This document shows, one piece after another, positions 34,550 to 46,287 of a DNA stretch of 64,000 bases; position 1 is the first letter of the stretch, and every line of letters begins with the position of its first letter. The notes beneath the pieces are model-generated. The model ran no database searches, was not told the DNA's origin, and saw nothing but the letters and a program-made list of their open reading frames with translations. Where the stretch lies: the NCBI GenBank assembly GCA_016124955.1, contig WGMR01000007.1:280103-344102 (forward strand), in the 5' to 3' direction. The position numbers and the translations under genes are program-made. The DNA is from Alphaproteobacteria bacterium. GTDB lineage: Bacteria > Pseudomonadota > Alphaproteobacteria > UBA9219 > RFNS01.

Positions 34550-35146
34550 GTGACGACAGTGACCGCAGAACAAGGACAGGGGAAGGCCCCCATCGTGGCC
34601 GGCGCGGCCGCCCAGCTGGCGCGCCGTTATGCCGTCGCTCTTTACGATCTTGCAGATGAACAAAATGCGATCGATGCCGTCGCATCCGATTTTCGCGCCA
34701 TCCGTCAGCTGGTCGCCGCCAGCGCCGAGCTGCAGGCCATTATGGCCAATCCGCGCTTGTCGCGTTTGCAGCAGATGAAGGCGATGCAGGCACTGGCGCA
34801 AGCGGCGCAGTTCCAGAAGCTGACGCAGAATTTCCTCGGTCTTACGGCGCAAAATCGCCGCACCGCGCTTTTGCCGGTGATCACCGAAGCCTTTCTCGGC
34901 GAAGTGGCGCGGCGCCGCGGCGAAACCATTGCCGCCGTGACGAGCGCACAGAAACTTTCCCCGCAGCAGGCGGAGGCGCTGACGGGCGCCCTGCAAAAGG
35001 CGGCGGGCGGCAAGATCCAGATCACGTTCAGCGAAGATCGCGATCTGCTCGGCGGTTTCACGGTTAAACTGGGCTCGCGTTTCGTCGATGCGTCGCTCAA
35101 GAACAAGCTGGCGCGGCTCGCGCGTCATATGAAGGAGGCAGCATAG
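34550..35146 (+). CDS. atpH: F1 ATP synthase delta subunit
   Basis: 198 aa from the GTG at 34550; a TTG two codons earlier sits closer to GAGG and is equally possible. The N-terminal [12 protein letters not shown] and C-terminal [20 protein letters not shown] are the delta (OSCP) signatures. Delta links F1 alpha/beta to the Fo peripheral stalk. It precedes atpA by 2 nt, but atpG, atpD and atpC do not follow. Confidence 0.95.
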   Translation: MTTVTAEQGQGKAPIVAGAAAQLARRYAVALYDLADEQNAIDAVASDFRAIRQLVAASAELQAIMANPRLSRLQQMKAMQALAQAAQFQKLTQNFLGLTAQNRRTALLPVITEAFLGEVARRRGETIAAVTSAQKLSPQQAEALTGALQKAAGGKIQITFSEDRDLLGGFTVKLGSRFVDASLKNKLARLARHMKEAA

Positions 35147-35148
35147 TC

Positions 35149-36678
<1,530 letters not shown>

Positions 36679-36710
36679 GCGCAAACGCCCGGCGATTACG
36701 AACAAAGAAA

Positions 36711-36748
36711 AACCCCGCCTCCGGGAAAACGAAGGCGGGGTTTTTTTT
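36711..36748. terminator. Strong bidirectional terminator after atpA
   Basis: AACCCCGCCT (36711-36720) pairs with AGGCGGGGTT (36733-36742) around a 12-nt loop, followed by T8 (36741-36748) on the plus strand. On the minus strand the stem is followed by GGGGTTTTTCTTTG. It can therefore end atpHA and the small convergent ORF at 36771-36926. Confidence 0.93.
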
Positions 36749-36770
36749 ATTCTGGACTCACTGAATCACT

Positions 36771-36926
36771 TCAGCCTTTAGGCATTGGTCTGCCCCAAGG
36801 GCCGGCAAGGTCGTCAATAGGGCCGGAATCGGGTTCTGCTGGTTTTGGTTCCGGCTCTGACGCGAGCGTAACGCGCCCGGCGGTCCGCAGCTGTGCGGCA
36901 ACCGGCTTCATCGATATCGTTCTCAT
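36771..36926 (-). CDS. Small proline-rich ORF, 51 aa, function unknown
   Basis: 51 codons from an ATG at 36924-36926 with an excellent GGGAGAG three bases upstream, ending in TGA at 36771-36773. The N-terminal third is basic (M-K-P-V-A-A-Q-L-R), the middle acidic and Pro-rich (E-P-E-P-K-P-A-E-P), and the tail G-P-W-G-R-P-M-P-K-G. There are no Cys, TM segment or known motif. It has its own promoter candidate (36986-37014), a 5' hairpin and a shared terminator, a full transcription unit. A secreted or modified peptide is conceivable, but no processing genes are nearby. Confidence 0.55.
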   Translation of the reverse strand: MRTISMKPVAAQLRTAGRVTLASEPEPKPAEPDSGPIDDLAGPWGRPMPKG

Positions 36927-36950
36927 AATCTCTCCCAGCAAAAATTTTTA

Positions 36951-37014
36951 CCTGAATCCGTAAAACCGCGTTTCAGGGCACCAAGAAATAAAAAATCCTG
37001 GGTGATTCAGTCAA
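36951..37014 (-). promoter_or_regulatory. Promoter and 5' hairpin of the 51-aa ORF
   Basis: Minus strand: TTGACT (37009-37014), 17 nt, TTATTT (36986-36991). The expected start near 36979 places CCTGAA/TTCAGG (36951-36956 with 36972-36977) as a hairpin at the very 5' end of the mRNA, just before the ribosome-binding site. An upstream TATAAT near 37020-37030 lacks a well-spaced -35. Confidence 0.45.
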
Positions 37015-37133
37015 CGAAATTATATGCTGCAACTGCGAAATGCAGCGCAACTTTATTGCGTTTAAGGCCCGTATTTTTGTGCGACGCAAAATAGCATGGT
37101 TAAAGCCGGGTATGGTGGCTGCGGTGATGGCTG

Positions 37134-38039
37134 CTAGGAGATTTGCAGTTTCACTCGTGCCCCTACCTCGGGCAATTGGTAACCCGGTCTCGTAGCCGCA
37201 GGCAGGTCGCGCAAATTCAACACCATTGGTACGCTGCCGCCGTCAATCAGGGTCGAGCTGGAATTCAGCGTGAGGACATTCTTGTGCTTCTTGTCGTCGA
37301 AGAAGGTCTGCCGCACCACGGCCCGGAAGGAAGGGAAGAATCTCTGCGATTGCCGCCCGCCAATTTCAAGGGAAGCTCTTGCAAACGCAATTTTGATGGA
37401 CTTTCCTTCTGCCTTTTCCAGCCTTGCGCGGTCGGCTTGTGAAAGATACAGGCCAACATTGCCAAAATTATCGACCCTGAACACATGGGTAACATCGGGA
37501 GGTGCAGGCACGCTGGATGCGATATCCATAGGCTCCAGTTTGTCGTCAGCCATTTGTTGCGCGCGGGTTTCCGGTTGGGAAAAGCGCAGCGTTTCCTCCG
37601 GCAGCACCTCGAGCGAACGGAACTGGCTGCTGGTATGGTTGGTATTGGTAAGCCGGTAGAGGCTTTTGATCTGGTCCCGGACATATGAAAGCTCGTACCC
37701 GTTCAGGGTGCCGCAAATGACCGTGCCGTCCTTAAGCTCGGCGCATACGAATTCTTTGCGATGGTTCCCCTTTTTGCCGTTGGTTTTGTCCTTGTCTGGC
37801 GGCGCGCAATTGACGGCAAGCACAAGCTTTTCGGGCCGGGACTTGTTGGTGACAAGCTCGGAAACAATCGTGCCGATATCAATCGTGGTGTGCGCGGGCG
37901 TTACATGTAGATCGGCATCGCGGATGCCAAGCTTGCCCATCCAGTGCGTATAGGCGTCCTGTATCTTGGGGACGGCGTTGATCACATCGGTCGTATCGGT
38001 GATGTGGCGTATGCTGGTTCTTGAATATGCTGCGCTCAT
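37134..38039 (-). CDS. Degenerate SAM-hydroxide adenosyltransferase (DUF62)-like protein
   Basis: 301 aa from the ATG at 38039 after GTGAGAA. By eye it follows the two-domain SAM hydrolase/chlorinase (DUF62) fold: I-T-D near residue 14, D-I-x(n)-K-L-V-L-A-V (54-76) where the family has the V-V-D-P-G-V-G loop, G-T-L-N-G (110-114) for G-P-D-N-G, and in the C-terminal domain V-D-N-F-G-N-V (189-195) for the family D-x-F-G-N. The V-D-P-G and F-H-G-R-D catalytic loops are replaced (N-C-A-P-P; F-R-S-L-E). Active family members hydrolyse SAM to adenosine; this one may bind a ligand without catalysis. A predicted terminator and structured RNA lie directly upstream. Confidence 0.55.
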   Translation of the reverse strand: MSAAYSRTSIRHITDTTDVINAVPKIQDAYTHWMGKLGIRDADLHVTPAHTTIDIGTIVSELVTNKSRPEKLVLAVNCAPPDKDKTNGKKGNHRKEFVCAELKDGTVICGTLNGYELSYVRDQIKSLYRLTNTNHTSSQFRSLEVLPEETLRFSQPETRAQQMADDKLEPMDIASSVPAPPDVTHVFRVDNFGNVGLYLSQADRARLEKAEGKSIKIAFARASLEIGGRQSQRFFPSFRAVVRQTFFDDKKHKNVLTLNSSSTLIDGGSVPMVLNLRDLPAATRPGYQLPEVGARVKLQIS

Positions 38040-38135
38040 GGTTCTCACAATCGTTTTGCGCGCCACAAATGCGTGGACGCGCGGGTTCACCTTGCGGGAA
38101 CAGACCCAGCGCAAAGAACAACGATATGTGAGGCT

Positions 38136-38189
38136 ATAAAAATAGCTTCGGCACAGCGTGGCCCTGCTGGGGACCACAGTGCGGAAGCT
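38136..38189 (-). terminator. Rho-independent terminator upstream of the DUF62-like gene
   Basis: AGCTTC-x-GCAC (from 38189) pairs with GTGC-x-GAAGCT (to 38144), an 11-bp stem with one mismatch closing an inner GTGG/CCAC, CCC/GGG hairpin. On the minus strand it is followed by ATTTTTAT (38143-38136). It could end readthrough from the CxxC gene, end a small RNA, or act as an attenuator for the DUF62-like gene about 97 nt downstream. Confidence 0.7.
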
Positions 38190-38288
38190 CTGATATTCTA
38201 TCGGGGCTTACTGGCTGCGGCGCTTTAGCTATCGGTAACGCGGCAGCAAGCTGCTCCCATCAAATTCCGCGGTTCCGCCGAAACGGAA
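38136..38288 (-). ncRNA. Candidate ~150-nt structured small RNA or attenuator leader
   Basis: A strong promoter (38296-38325) and a strong terminator (38136-38189) bracket about 150 nt with no open frame. Besides the terminator there are local hairpins GTTCCG/CGGAAC (38272-38277 with 38284-38289) and GCAGC-TT-GCTGC (about 38243-38254). It does not match by eye the conserved parts of 6S RNA, SRP RNA, tmRNA, RNase P RNA or the riboswitches I know. Either a stand-alone sRNA or the regulatory leader of the DUF62-like gene. Confidence 0.5.
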
Positions 38289-38295
38289 CATTCGT

Positions 38296-38325
38296 TCTAT
38301 AGGAAATTCGGCCACCCGCCGTCAA
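38296..38325 (-). promoter_or_regulatory. Strong promoter of the candidate RNA
   Basis: Minus strand: TTGACG (38320-38325), 18 nt, TATAGA (38296-38301). TTGACGG is an exact fit to the alphaproteobacterial TTGaCgS element. It starts only 14 nt after the stop of the CxxC gene, so this is a separate start site, not the CxxC gene's own promoter. Confidence 0.65.
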
Positions 38326-38338
38326 GCAGTCTGTATGG

Positions 38339-39889
38339 TTAATTTTGCAGCATGGCGCCGACCCATGCCAGCCATGCGGGCTGTGCCGGGCCGAGCAGGG
38401 CAAAAAGTAAATAAACGACAAGTATAAGCGCCATTGTGGTCATGCCGATTTTGCCGCTCGGCGGCGTCGCCATTTTGCCCGCTGCCGCACCCGGCCCGAA
38501 CCGCCGCGTTAGCGCCATGCGCCCCGCGCGGCCGACCGCGAACCAGCCAAACCCCATCATAACCGGTGCCGCCACAAGCTCGGCCGCCACGCGCGCGGAA
38601 AGCGGCAAGCCGGCAAGCGCGGGCGTCATGAACAGGGCGGCAAACGCCCCGCATGCCAGCGCGACGCTGCCGCCAGAGGCAAGCCAGCGCGCCTTCAACG
38701 TCACCTGTTTCAGCGCGCGCGTGACGTTCTGCATAATCTCCGTGGCACAATTGCGCGAAAGCGCAATCGGGTGCTGGCGCAGCAAATCGCGCGCTTCCCG
38801 CTGCCCCGCGAGCGTGATGCGCAGCGCGTCTTCGATCACCTTTGCCTTGCAGGCATCCTGCAGCATATCGCTGCCCTCGGCCGCCATGGCAAGCGCCTTG
38901 CGCGCGGCCTTGAGCGTGGCATCAAGGAAGGGCGGCACATCAAGCAATGCGCGGCGGTTGCCGAAAACCGTGACGCGCATGCGCTTGTTGAGGATCGAGA
39001 GCGCCATTTCCGCCGCCGGGAAAGCGGCCGTGTAATGCAGACGCTGCACGCTTCCCCCGGTTTCGCCGTCACGCACATAGGAAATATCGGCGTGCCCGCG
39101 CGCCAGCAGATCCGGCCCGTTGCGGCCGATCAGGTTGCGGATAGCTGACGGAACATCCGCGCCGTGATTGATGGCGAAGCTGACCTCGACGCTGTAATTG
39201 AGCTTCACGAGATCGGTGATCATGCCGGTGCCGCGGCACCCGGTGCACTGCATGCCGCCGCTGCCCCTGCATGTAGGGCAGGCGGTCGCGCCGCGGCCCT
39301 GACACGTGCGGCACCCGACGCTGCGCGCGCCACGGCACGTTATGCAAGGTTGCTGCCCGTTGCCGCCCGGCTGCATGCCCGTGCCCTGGCAGGCGGGGCA
39401 TATTTCTTGCCCGCGCGCCTGGCATTGGTTGCAGGGCATGGTCTTGTTGCCATGACAGGTGGGGCAGGCGCTTGCCCGCGCGCCGCCGCATTCAACGCAC
39501 GCTTCGCTGGCCGCCAGCTGTTCGGTGCGCTCGTCCAGTTCGAAGCGCAAACCTTCCGCCCCCCAGCCTTGCCCGGGCATTTTGTGCAATTCGCCTTTGA
39601 TCGCATCGAACCAGCTTTGGGTGGCGGTAAACTCCTTTTGCTGCTTGGTCAGATGCTGCTGCATTTCGGCTGTGGACGCGAAGTTGTGTATCTTGCGGCC
39701 CTTCACTGTGCCCGGCTGGCGCCCGGCCTGCGCCGAAACATGCGGCGTGAGCGTCATGGTTGCCGTCAGTTCGCAGGCCCGTTCCTCGGTGCTGAGAAGC
39801 TGGATGATCTCGCCGCTCGCGCCGTTGGACGAAGCGAGCGCGCGCAGGCGGGCGAGGGCGGCATCGGTAAGCGGGACGGGTGTGTTCAT
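38339..39889 (-). CDS. Membrane protein with eight CxxC motifs (double DnaJ-type zinc region)
   Basis: 516 aa from the ATG at 39889 (a TTG precedes it). An N-terminal region of about 130 residues of no known family is followed by eight CxxC motifs at about residues 131, 142, 153, 164 and 182, 193, 204, 215. Each group of four has an exact 11-residue pitch, with C-x-x-C-x-G-x-G text like the DnaJ central domain (which has four). A mixed domain (220-400) and three hydrophobic segments near the C-terminus (about 405-430, 440-460, 480-512) complete it. Likely binds up to four zinc ions and sits in the inner membrane; function unknown. No J domain or DnaK gene nearby. Confidence 0.75.
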   Translation of the reverse strand: MNTPVPLTDAALARLRALASSNGASGEIIQLLSTEERACELTATMTLTPHVSAQAGRQPGTVKGRKIHNFASTAEMQQHLTKQQKEFTATQSWFDAIKGELHKMPGQGWGAEGLRFELDERTEQLAASEACVECGGARASACPTCHGNKTMPCNQCQARGQEICPACQGTGMQPGGNGQQPCITCRGARSVGCRTCQGRGATACPTCRGSGGMQCTGCRGTGMITDLVKLNYSVEVSFAINHGADVPSAIRNLIGRNGPDLLARGHADISYVRDGETGGSVQRLHYTAAFPAAEMALSILNKRMRVTVFGNRRALLDVPPFLDATLKAARKALAMAAEGSDMLQDACKAKVIEDALRITLAGQREARDLLRQHPIALSRNCATEIMQNVTRALKQVTLKARWLASGGSVALACGAFAALFMTPALAGLPLSARVAAELVAAPVMMGFGWFAVGRAGRMALTRRFGPGAAAGKMATPPSGKIGMTTMALILVVYLLFALLGPAQPAWLAWVGAMLQN

Positions 39890-39969
39890 CAAGGATTGCG
39901 TTGCCGTGGCGGGACGGCTCCATCATACACAATCATCGCGGCAACGAAAGCGGCGGCATCCCGCCTTTT

Positions 39970-42822
<2,853 letters not shown>

Positions 42823-42837
42823 GGCCCGAGATGTTTA

Positions 42838-42852
42838 GAACAAAACAGGTAC
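42838..42852 (-). promoter_or_regulatory. Putative LexA (SOS) box of uvrA
   Basis: Plus strand GAAC-N7-GTAC, one mismatch from the alphaproteobacterial LexA operator GAAC-N7-GAAC (GTTC-N7-GTTC on the other strand). It lies 16 nt upstream of uvrA, which is commonly LexA-controlled. Sequence match plus gene identity support it. Confidence 0.5.
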
Positions 42853-42909
42853 ATCGCTCAAGGGCTTGTTTTGGCGGCAATTATCCCTTTGAGAAGCCTG
42901 CGTTTTACC

Positions 42910-44526
42910 CTATGCCGCCACCTTTGCCTGTACGTTCGCGCGCAGCAACCGGAACACCATGCTGTCGCCCAGCGCATCGAACGAGGCATCGATGATATTG
43001 GTCGAAACGCCAACCGTGAACCAGCGTTCGCCGCCCGCAAGATCGCTGCTTTCGATCATGACGCGCGGCGCGGCGCCCGAAGCGTCGGTCGCGCGCAGGA
43101 TGCGCACGCGGTAATCAACCAGCTTCATATCTTTCAGCGCGGGATAGATGGGCTCAAGTGCTTTGCGCAGCGCGCGATCGATGGCGTTGACCGGGCCGTT
43201 GCCATCGGCGGTGGTTTTGAAAACCTTGTCGCCGATGCGCAGCTCGGCCGTGGCTTCGGAGACGATCATCAGCTCGCCCGCCTTGTTGTGGCGGTGCTCG
43301 TCGGTTACCGAAAAGCGCGTCACTTCGAAATAATCGGGCACGAGCCCGAGCATACGCCGTGCCAGCAATTCAAAACTCGCCTCCGCGCCGTCATAGGCAT
43401 AGCCTTCATATTCGCGGCGTTTCACAAGCTCGACCAGCTCGGTCACATGCGGGTCCTTCGGATCGGCCTTCAGGCCGATTTCCCCGAGCCGCGAAAGGAT
43501 GTTCGAACGTCCGGCCTGGTCCGAAACCACGATCGTGCGCCGGTTGCCGACCGCAGCGGGATCGATATGTTCGTAGCTGGCCGGGTTTTTGGCGACCGCG
43601 GAAACATGCAGCCCGCCCTTGTGCGCAAACGCCGCGGCGCCGACATAGGGCGCATGCCTGTTTGGCGCGCGGTTCAGCATTTCATCGAACTGGCGGCTGA
43701 TCTGTGTCAGCTTGCCAAGCGCGTTCGGCTTCAACGCGGTTTCATAACCCATCTTGAGCGTCAGCGTGGGAATGAGCGTGACAAGGTTGGCGTTGCCGCA
43801 GCGTTCGCCCAAACCGTTCAATGTGCCTTGCACCATGCGGCAACCCGCGCGCACGGCCGCGAGCGAATTGGCGACCGCATTGCCGGTATCGTCGTGGGTA
43901 TGGATGCCCAGCCCGCCATCGGGTGTGCCTGCGGGGAATTTCCCCGCCACGGCGGAAACGATTTCATCCACCTCATGCGGCAGCGTGCCGCCGTTGGTAT
44001 CGCATAGCACCAGCCACCGCGCGCCCGCTTCGTGCGCCGCCTGCAGGCACGAAAGCGCATAACCCGCATCGGCCTTGTAGCCGTCGAAGAAATGTTCAGC
44101 ATCAAACAACGCTTCGCGTCCGCGCTTCACGGCTTCGGCAATGCTGTCGCGGATCAGCGCGAGGTTTTCATCCCCCGTGGTGTTCAGCGCAACCTTGACC
44201 TGGAAATCCCAGCTTTTGCCGACAAGGCACACGGCCCGGGTGTCGGCATTAAGCACCGCATTGAGACCGGGGTCGTTCGCGGCGCTTTTGCCGGGGCGGC
44301 GCGTCATGCCGAAAGCGGTGAAGGCGGCATTCTGGCACGCGGGCGGGGCGGCGAAGAAAGCATCGTCGGTCGGGTTGGCGCCGGGCCAGCCGCCTTCGAT
44401 GTAATCCATGCCCAGATCGTCAAGCATCGCGGCGATCGCGCGCTTGTCGGCAACCGAAAAATCCACCCCGGATGTCTGCGCCCCGTCGCGCAGCGTTGTA
44501 TCGAATAGATAAAGACGTTCAGCCAT
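42910..44526 (-). CDS. cimA: (R)-citramalate synthase
   Basis: 538 aa from the ATG at 44526 (start M-A-E-R-L-Y-L-F-D-T-T-L-R-D-G-A-Q-T). The HMGL-type TIM barrel has D-T-N-G-G and H-T-H-D-D-T-G-N-A-V-A-N, and the C-terminal LeuA-dimer domain (about 400-530) is present. The G-V-D-F-S-V-x-D-K segment after the active-site R-D-G and the overall length fit CimA rather than LeuA. It condenses pyruvate and acetyl-CoA toward isoleucine. No leu or ilv genes are adjacent. Confidence 0.9.
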   Translation of the reverse strand: MAERLYLFDTTLRDGAQTSGVDFSVADKRAIAAMLDDLGMDYIEGGWPGANPTDDAFFAAPPACQNAAFTAFGMTRRPGKSAANDPGLNAVLNADTRAVCLVGKSWDFQVKVALNTTGDENLALIRDSIAEAVKRGREALFDAEHFFDGYKADAGYALSCLQAAHEAGARWLVLCDTNGGTLPHEVDEIVSAVAGKFPAGTPDGGLGIHTHDDTGNAVANSLAAVRAGCRMVQGTLNGLGERCGNANLVTLIPTLTLKMGYETALKPNALGKLTQISRQFDEMLNRAPNRHAPYVGAAAFAHKGGLHVSAVAKNPASYEHIDPAAVGNRRTIVVSDQAGRSNILSRLGEIGLKADPKDPHVTELVELVKRREYEGYAYDGAEASFELLARRMLGLVPDYFEVTRFSVTDEHRHNKAGELMIVSEATAELRIGDKVFKTTADGNGPVNAIDRALRKALEPIYPALKDMKLVDYRVRILRATDASGAAPRVMIESSDLAGGERWFTVGVSTNIIDASFDALGDSMVFRLLRANVQAKVAA

Positions 44527-44622
44527 GACCAAAATCCCGTATAACGGCAAAAAAGAGCGCCGGGCCTTTTAAAGGGGCCGCGCAGAAACTACCGAATTGA
44601 TGGAAAGAAAGATATATCCCGC

Positions 44623-44721
44623 TCAGGCGGGAATAATCGGAATAATGGCCGCGATCACGAAGATCACGCCGGTCAGCATGAGGTGGGAGAAATCAAAAGC
44701 ATCTGAATTCATTTTCATCAT
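44623..44721 (-). CDS. Tiny hydrophobic ORF, 32 aa, putative single-TM peptide
   Basis: 33 codons with stop from the first of ATGs at 44721, 44718 and 44712. A polar start (M-K-M-N-S-D-A-F-D-F-S-H) is followed by about 18 hydrophobic residues rich in Ile (T-G-V-I-F-V-I-A-A-I-I-P-I-I-P-A). This looks like a single-pass micropeptide such as those that associate with respiratory or transport complexes; I cannot match it to one. AAGGGG is 12 nt from the first ATG and about 21 nt from the third, so the start is unclear. A CCCGC/GCGGG hairpin with a T-rich tail spans the stop codon (44617-44630). Confidence 0.4.
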   Translation of the reverse strand: MMKMNSDAFDFSHLMLTGVIFVIAAIIPIIPA

Positions 44722-44759
44722 AGACAAAGCTTACCCCTTTTTCTGTGCATAATGCAAGC

Positions 44760-44777
44760 GTAACATATGGTAACATA
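44760..44777. repeat. Tandem GTAACATA direct repeats, 10-nt pitch
   Basis: GTAACATA at 44760-44767 and again at 44770-44777, exactly one helical turn apart, in an AT-rich stretch about 40 nt upstream of the 32-aa ORF. The layout suits a regulator binding one face of the helix. Confidence 0.4.
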
Positions 44778-44869
44778 CGGAAAAGAAACAATATTTTATC
44801 AACAGTTATTACCGGCGCTCGCGCGTTGCAAGGAATGTTTAAGGATTAACCGTAAAAACCCCGTCCGTT

Positions 44870-44886
44870 TTACCCATCTTGGGTAA
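44870..44886 (-). repeat. Inverted repeat after the GNAT-like gene
   Basis: TTACCCA (44870-44876) and TGGGTAA (44880-44886), 7-bp arms with a 3-nt loop, 12 nt past the stop of the GNAT-like gene. On the minus strand ACGGACGGGGTTTTTA follows, so it may be a weak terminator. The rest of the 371-nt gap between cimA and this gene holds the 32-aa ORF and the direct repeats. Confidence 0.4.
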
Positions 44887-44897
44887 TGCCGGCGGCT

Positions 44898-46268
44898 TTA
44901 TGCCGCAAGCACGCGCAACGGCGGCCTGAGGCTGATGCGCTTTGCTCTGATGCTCAAGCGTCCCCTGCTGACCGACAATAATTGCGCGCTTGCTCTGGGT
45001 GGCGCATAGCAGGCACTAGGCGACAAAGGCGGTCCGGCCAGGCCAAGTTTTTCAAGCAAGTCATCCACCATGGTTTTGTATGCGCTGTTATGGTCTGCGC
45101 CCGCCGGGTCGTAGGTTCTGTTGTGCATTTGCAGAATGGTTTCGTCATCGCTCAAGGGCGTATCGGCATACAGCGTCTTCAGTTGCGTTATGCAGGCACC
45201 CCAGAATTGCAGGTATTTTTTGTCGTATCGATTATCCGCAACTGTCGCGATATCGGCGCTGCCAAGCCCCGCAAGATGACCCAAAATTCGCCGCGCCGTC
45301 GGGTCTTCCTCGGCCGCATGCGGGTTGCTGGTGGCATGCTGGATATAGAAGGCGCGCAGGTGATTATTGATATGCGATGCTGGCACGTTGCTTACATCAC
45401 CGGCCCGGTCGCCGAGCGCAAAGGCGCCATCCGTATTCTGCACAATATTGCGGCGGCGCACATTGAGACTTAAATATTCACAAGGCCCGCTGCCGGGGTC
45501 GAGTTCTGGTTGCGCATAAGGCATATCAAGCCTTTTAAAGCCCATGCTCCGCCACATATGGAGACGGTCAACCGCGTCGGCGCTGTCGCTTGCGTAGCCG
45601 CCGGTTGACATTTCTTCAGGATTGTTAAATTCGGCGATGTCGAGAAAATGTCCATAAGTTCTGAGCGTTTTTGGTGCGGTCTTGGCCAGATATTCCATGA
45701 CCATTTGATCGCGGAGTTTGACCAGTTGCGAAGCAAGCTTCATGCCGCGATATTCTGGTGCGAGGAAATAATAGGTGCTGTGCACCGTTGGCGGGCCGTT
45801 TTTGTGTATGTAAAGGCCGAAATTGACGCCACCGATTTTTGTGCCGTCTGGTGCGTATAGCGTGGTGCAGAATTCCCGATATTTGCCGTCACCGATAGCG
45901 CGCAGGATTTTTTTGTCGAAATTATTGTTGAAAAGGTTCCGGTGAAACCCTTCCTTGCTTTTACGCTCTTCCTGCAGCGGGAAACAGGGTTCGTAAATAT
46001 CGTAGAACTGATCCAGTTTCGCCAGCAGCGATTCGCCAAGAGGCTTGAAGAGGGAATCCGCAGCAAGCCTGAGCCATCGGTACACCGGTCCGAACAAACG
46101 CATCCTAGCATGCTCGCCATCCGAAACGACCGACTCGAGTCGCAGCCCGGCATGAAAATTTTCCACCGTGCCGTACATGGCAAGTATTTCCTGTTTTTTC
46201 CGGGCGGAAAGCGCTGCGTTTCTCTCAAGGGTGCTAGCTAGGCCGGAAAAGGTGGCTGTTTCTGTCAT
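44898..46268 (-). CDS. GNAT-fold acetyltransferase-like protein, substrate unknown
   Basis: 456 aa. A GNAT acetyl-CoA-binding motif A is visible as Y-F-L-A-P-E-Y-R-G-M-K-L-A-S-Q-L (about residues 167-182), preceded by strands G-G-V-N-F-G-L-Y and followed by helix V-K-L-R-D-Q-M. The N-terminal 90 residues and the C-terminal 200 are unfamiliar. The tail after about residue 415 turns Arg/Ser-rich. The DNA is lower in GC than its neighbours, with many Asn, Lys and Tyr codons, suggesting recent acquisition. An AT palindrome precedes it. Function cannot be assigned beyond likely acyl transfer. Confidence 0.6.
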   Translation of the reverse strand: MTETATFSGLASTLERNAALSARKKQEILAMYGTVENFHAGLRLESVVSDGEHARMRLFGPVYRWLRLAADSLFKPLGESLLAKLDQFYDIYEPCFPLQEERKSKEGFHRNLFNNNFDKKILRAIGDGKYREFCTTLYAPDGTKIGGVNFGLYIHKNGPPTVHSTYYFLAPEYRGMKLASQLVKLRDQMVMEYLAKTAPKTLRTYGHFLDIAEFNNPEEMSTGGYASDSADAVDRLHMWRSMGFKRLDMPYAQPELDPGSGPCEYLSLNVRRRNIVQNTDGAFALGDRAGDVSNVPASHINNHLRAFYIQHATSNPHAAEEDPTARRILGHLAGLGSADIATVADNRYDKKYLQFWGACITQLKTLYADTPLSDDETILQMHNRTYDPAGADHNSAYKTMVDDLLEKLGLAGPPLSPSACYAPPRASAQLLSVSRGRLSIRAKRISLRPPLRVLAA

Positions 46269-46287
46269 TCTGAAATATCCAATATAG

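Noticed and set aside
38136-38338. Known RNA classes (6S RNA, SRP RNA, tmRNA, SAM-type riboswitch) for the structured region
   Set aside because: I could not find their conserved cores by eye: no central 6S bubble with pairing ends, no GGAAG tetraloop domain of SRP RNA, no tRNA-like ends. Left as unclassified.
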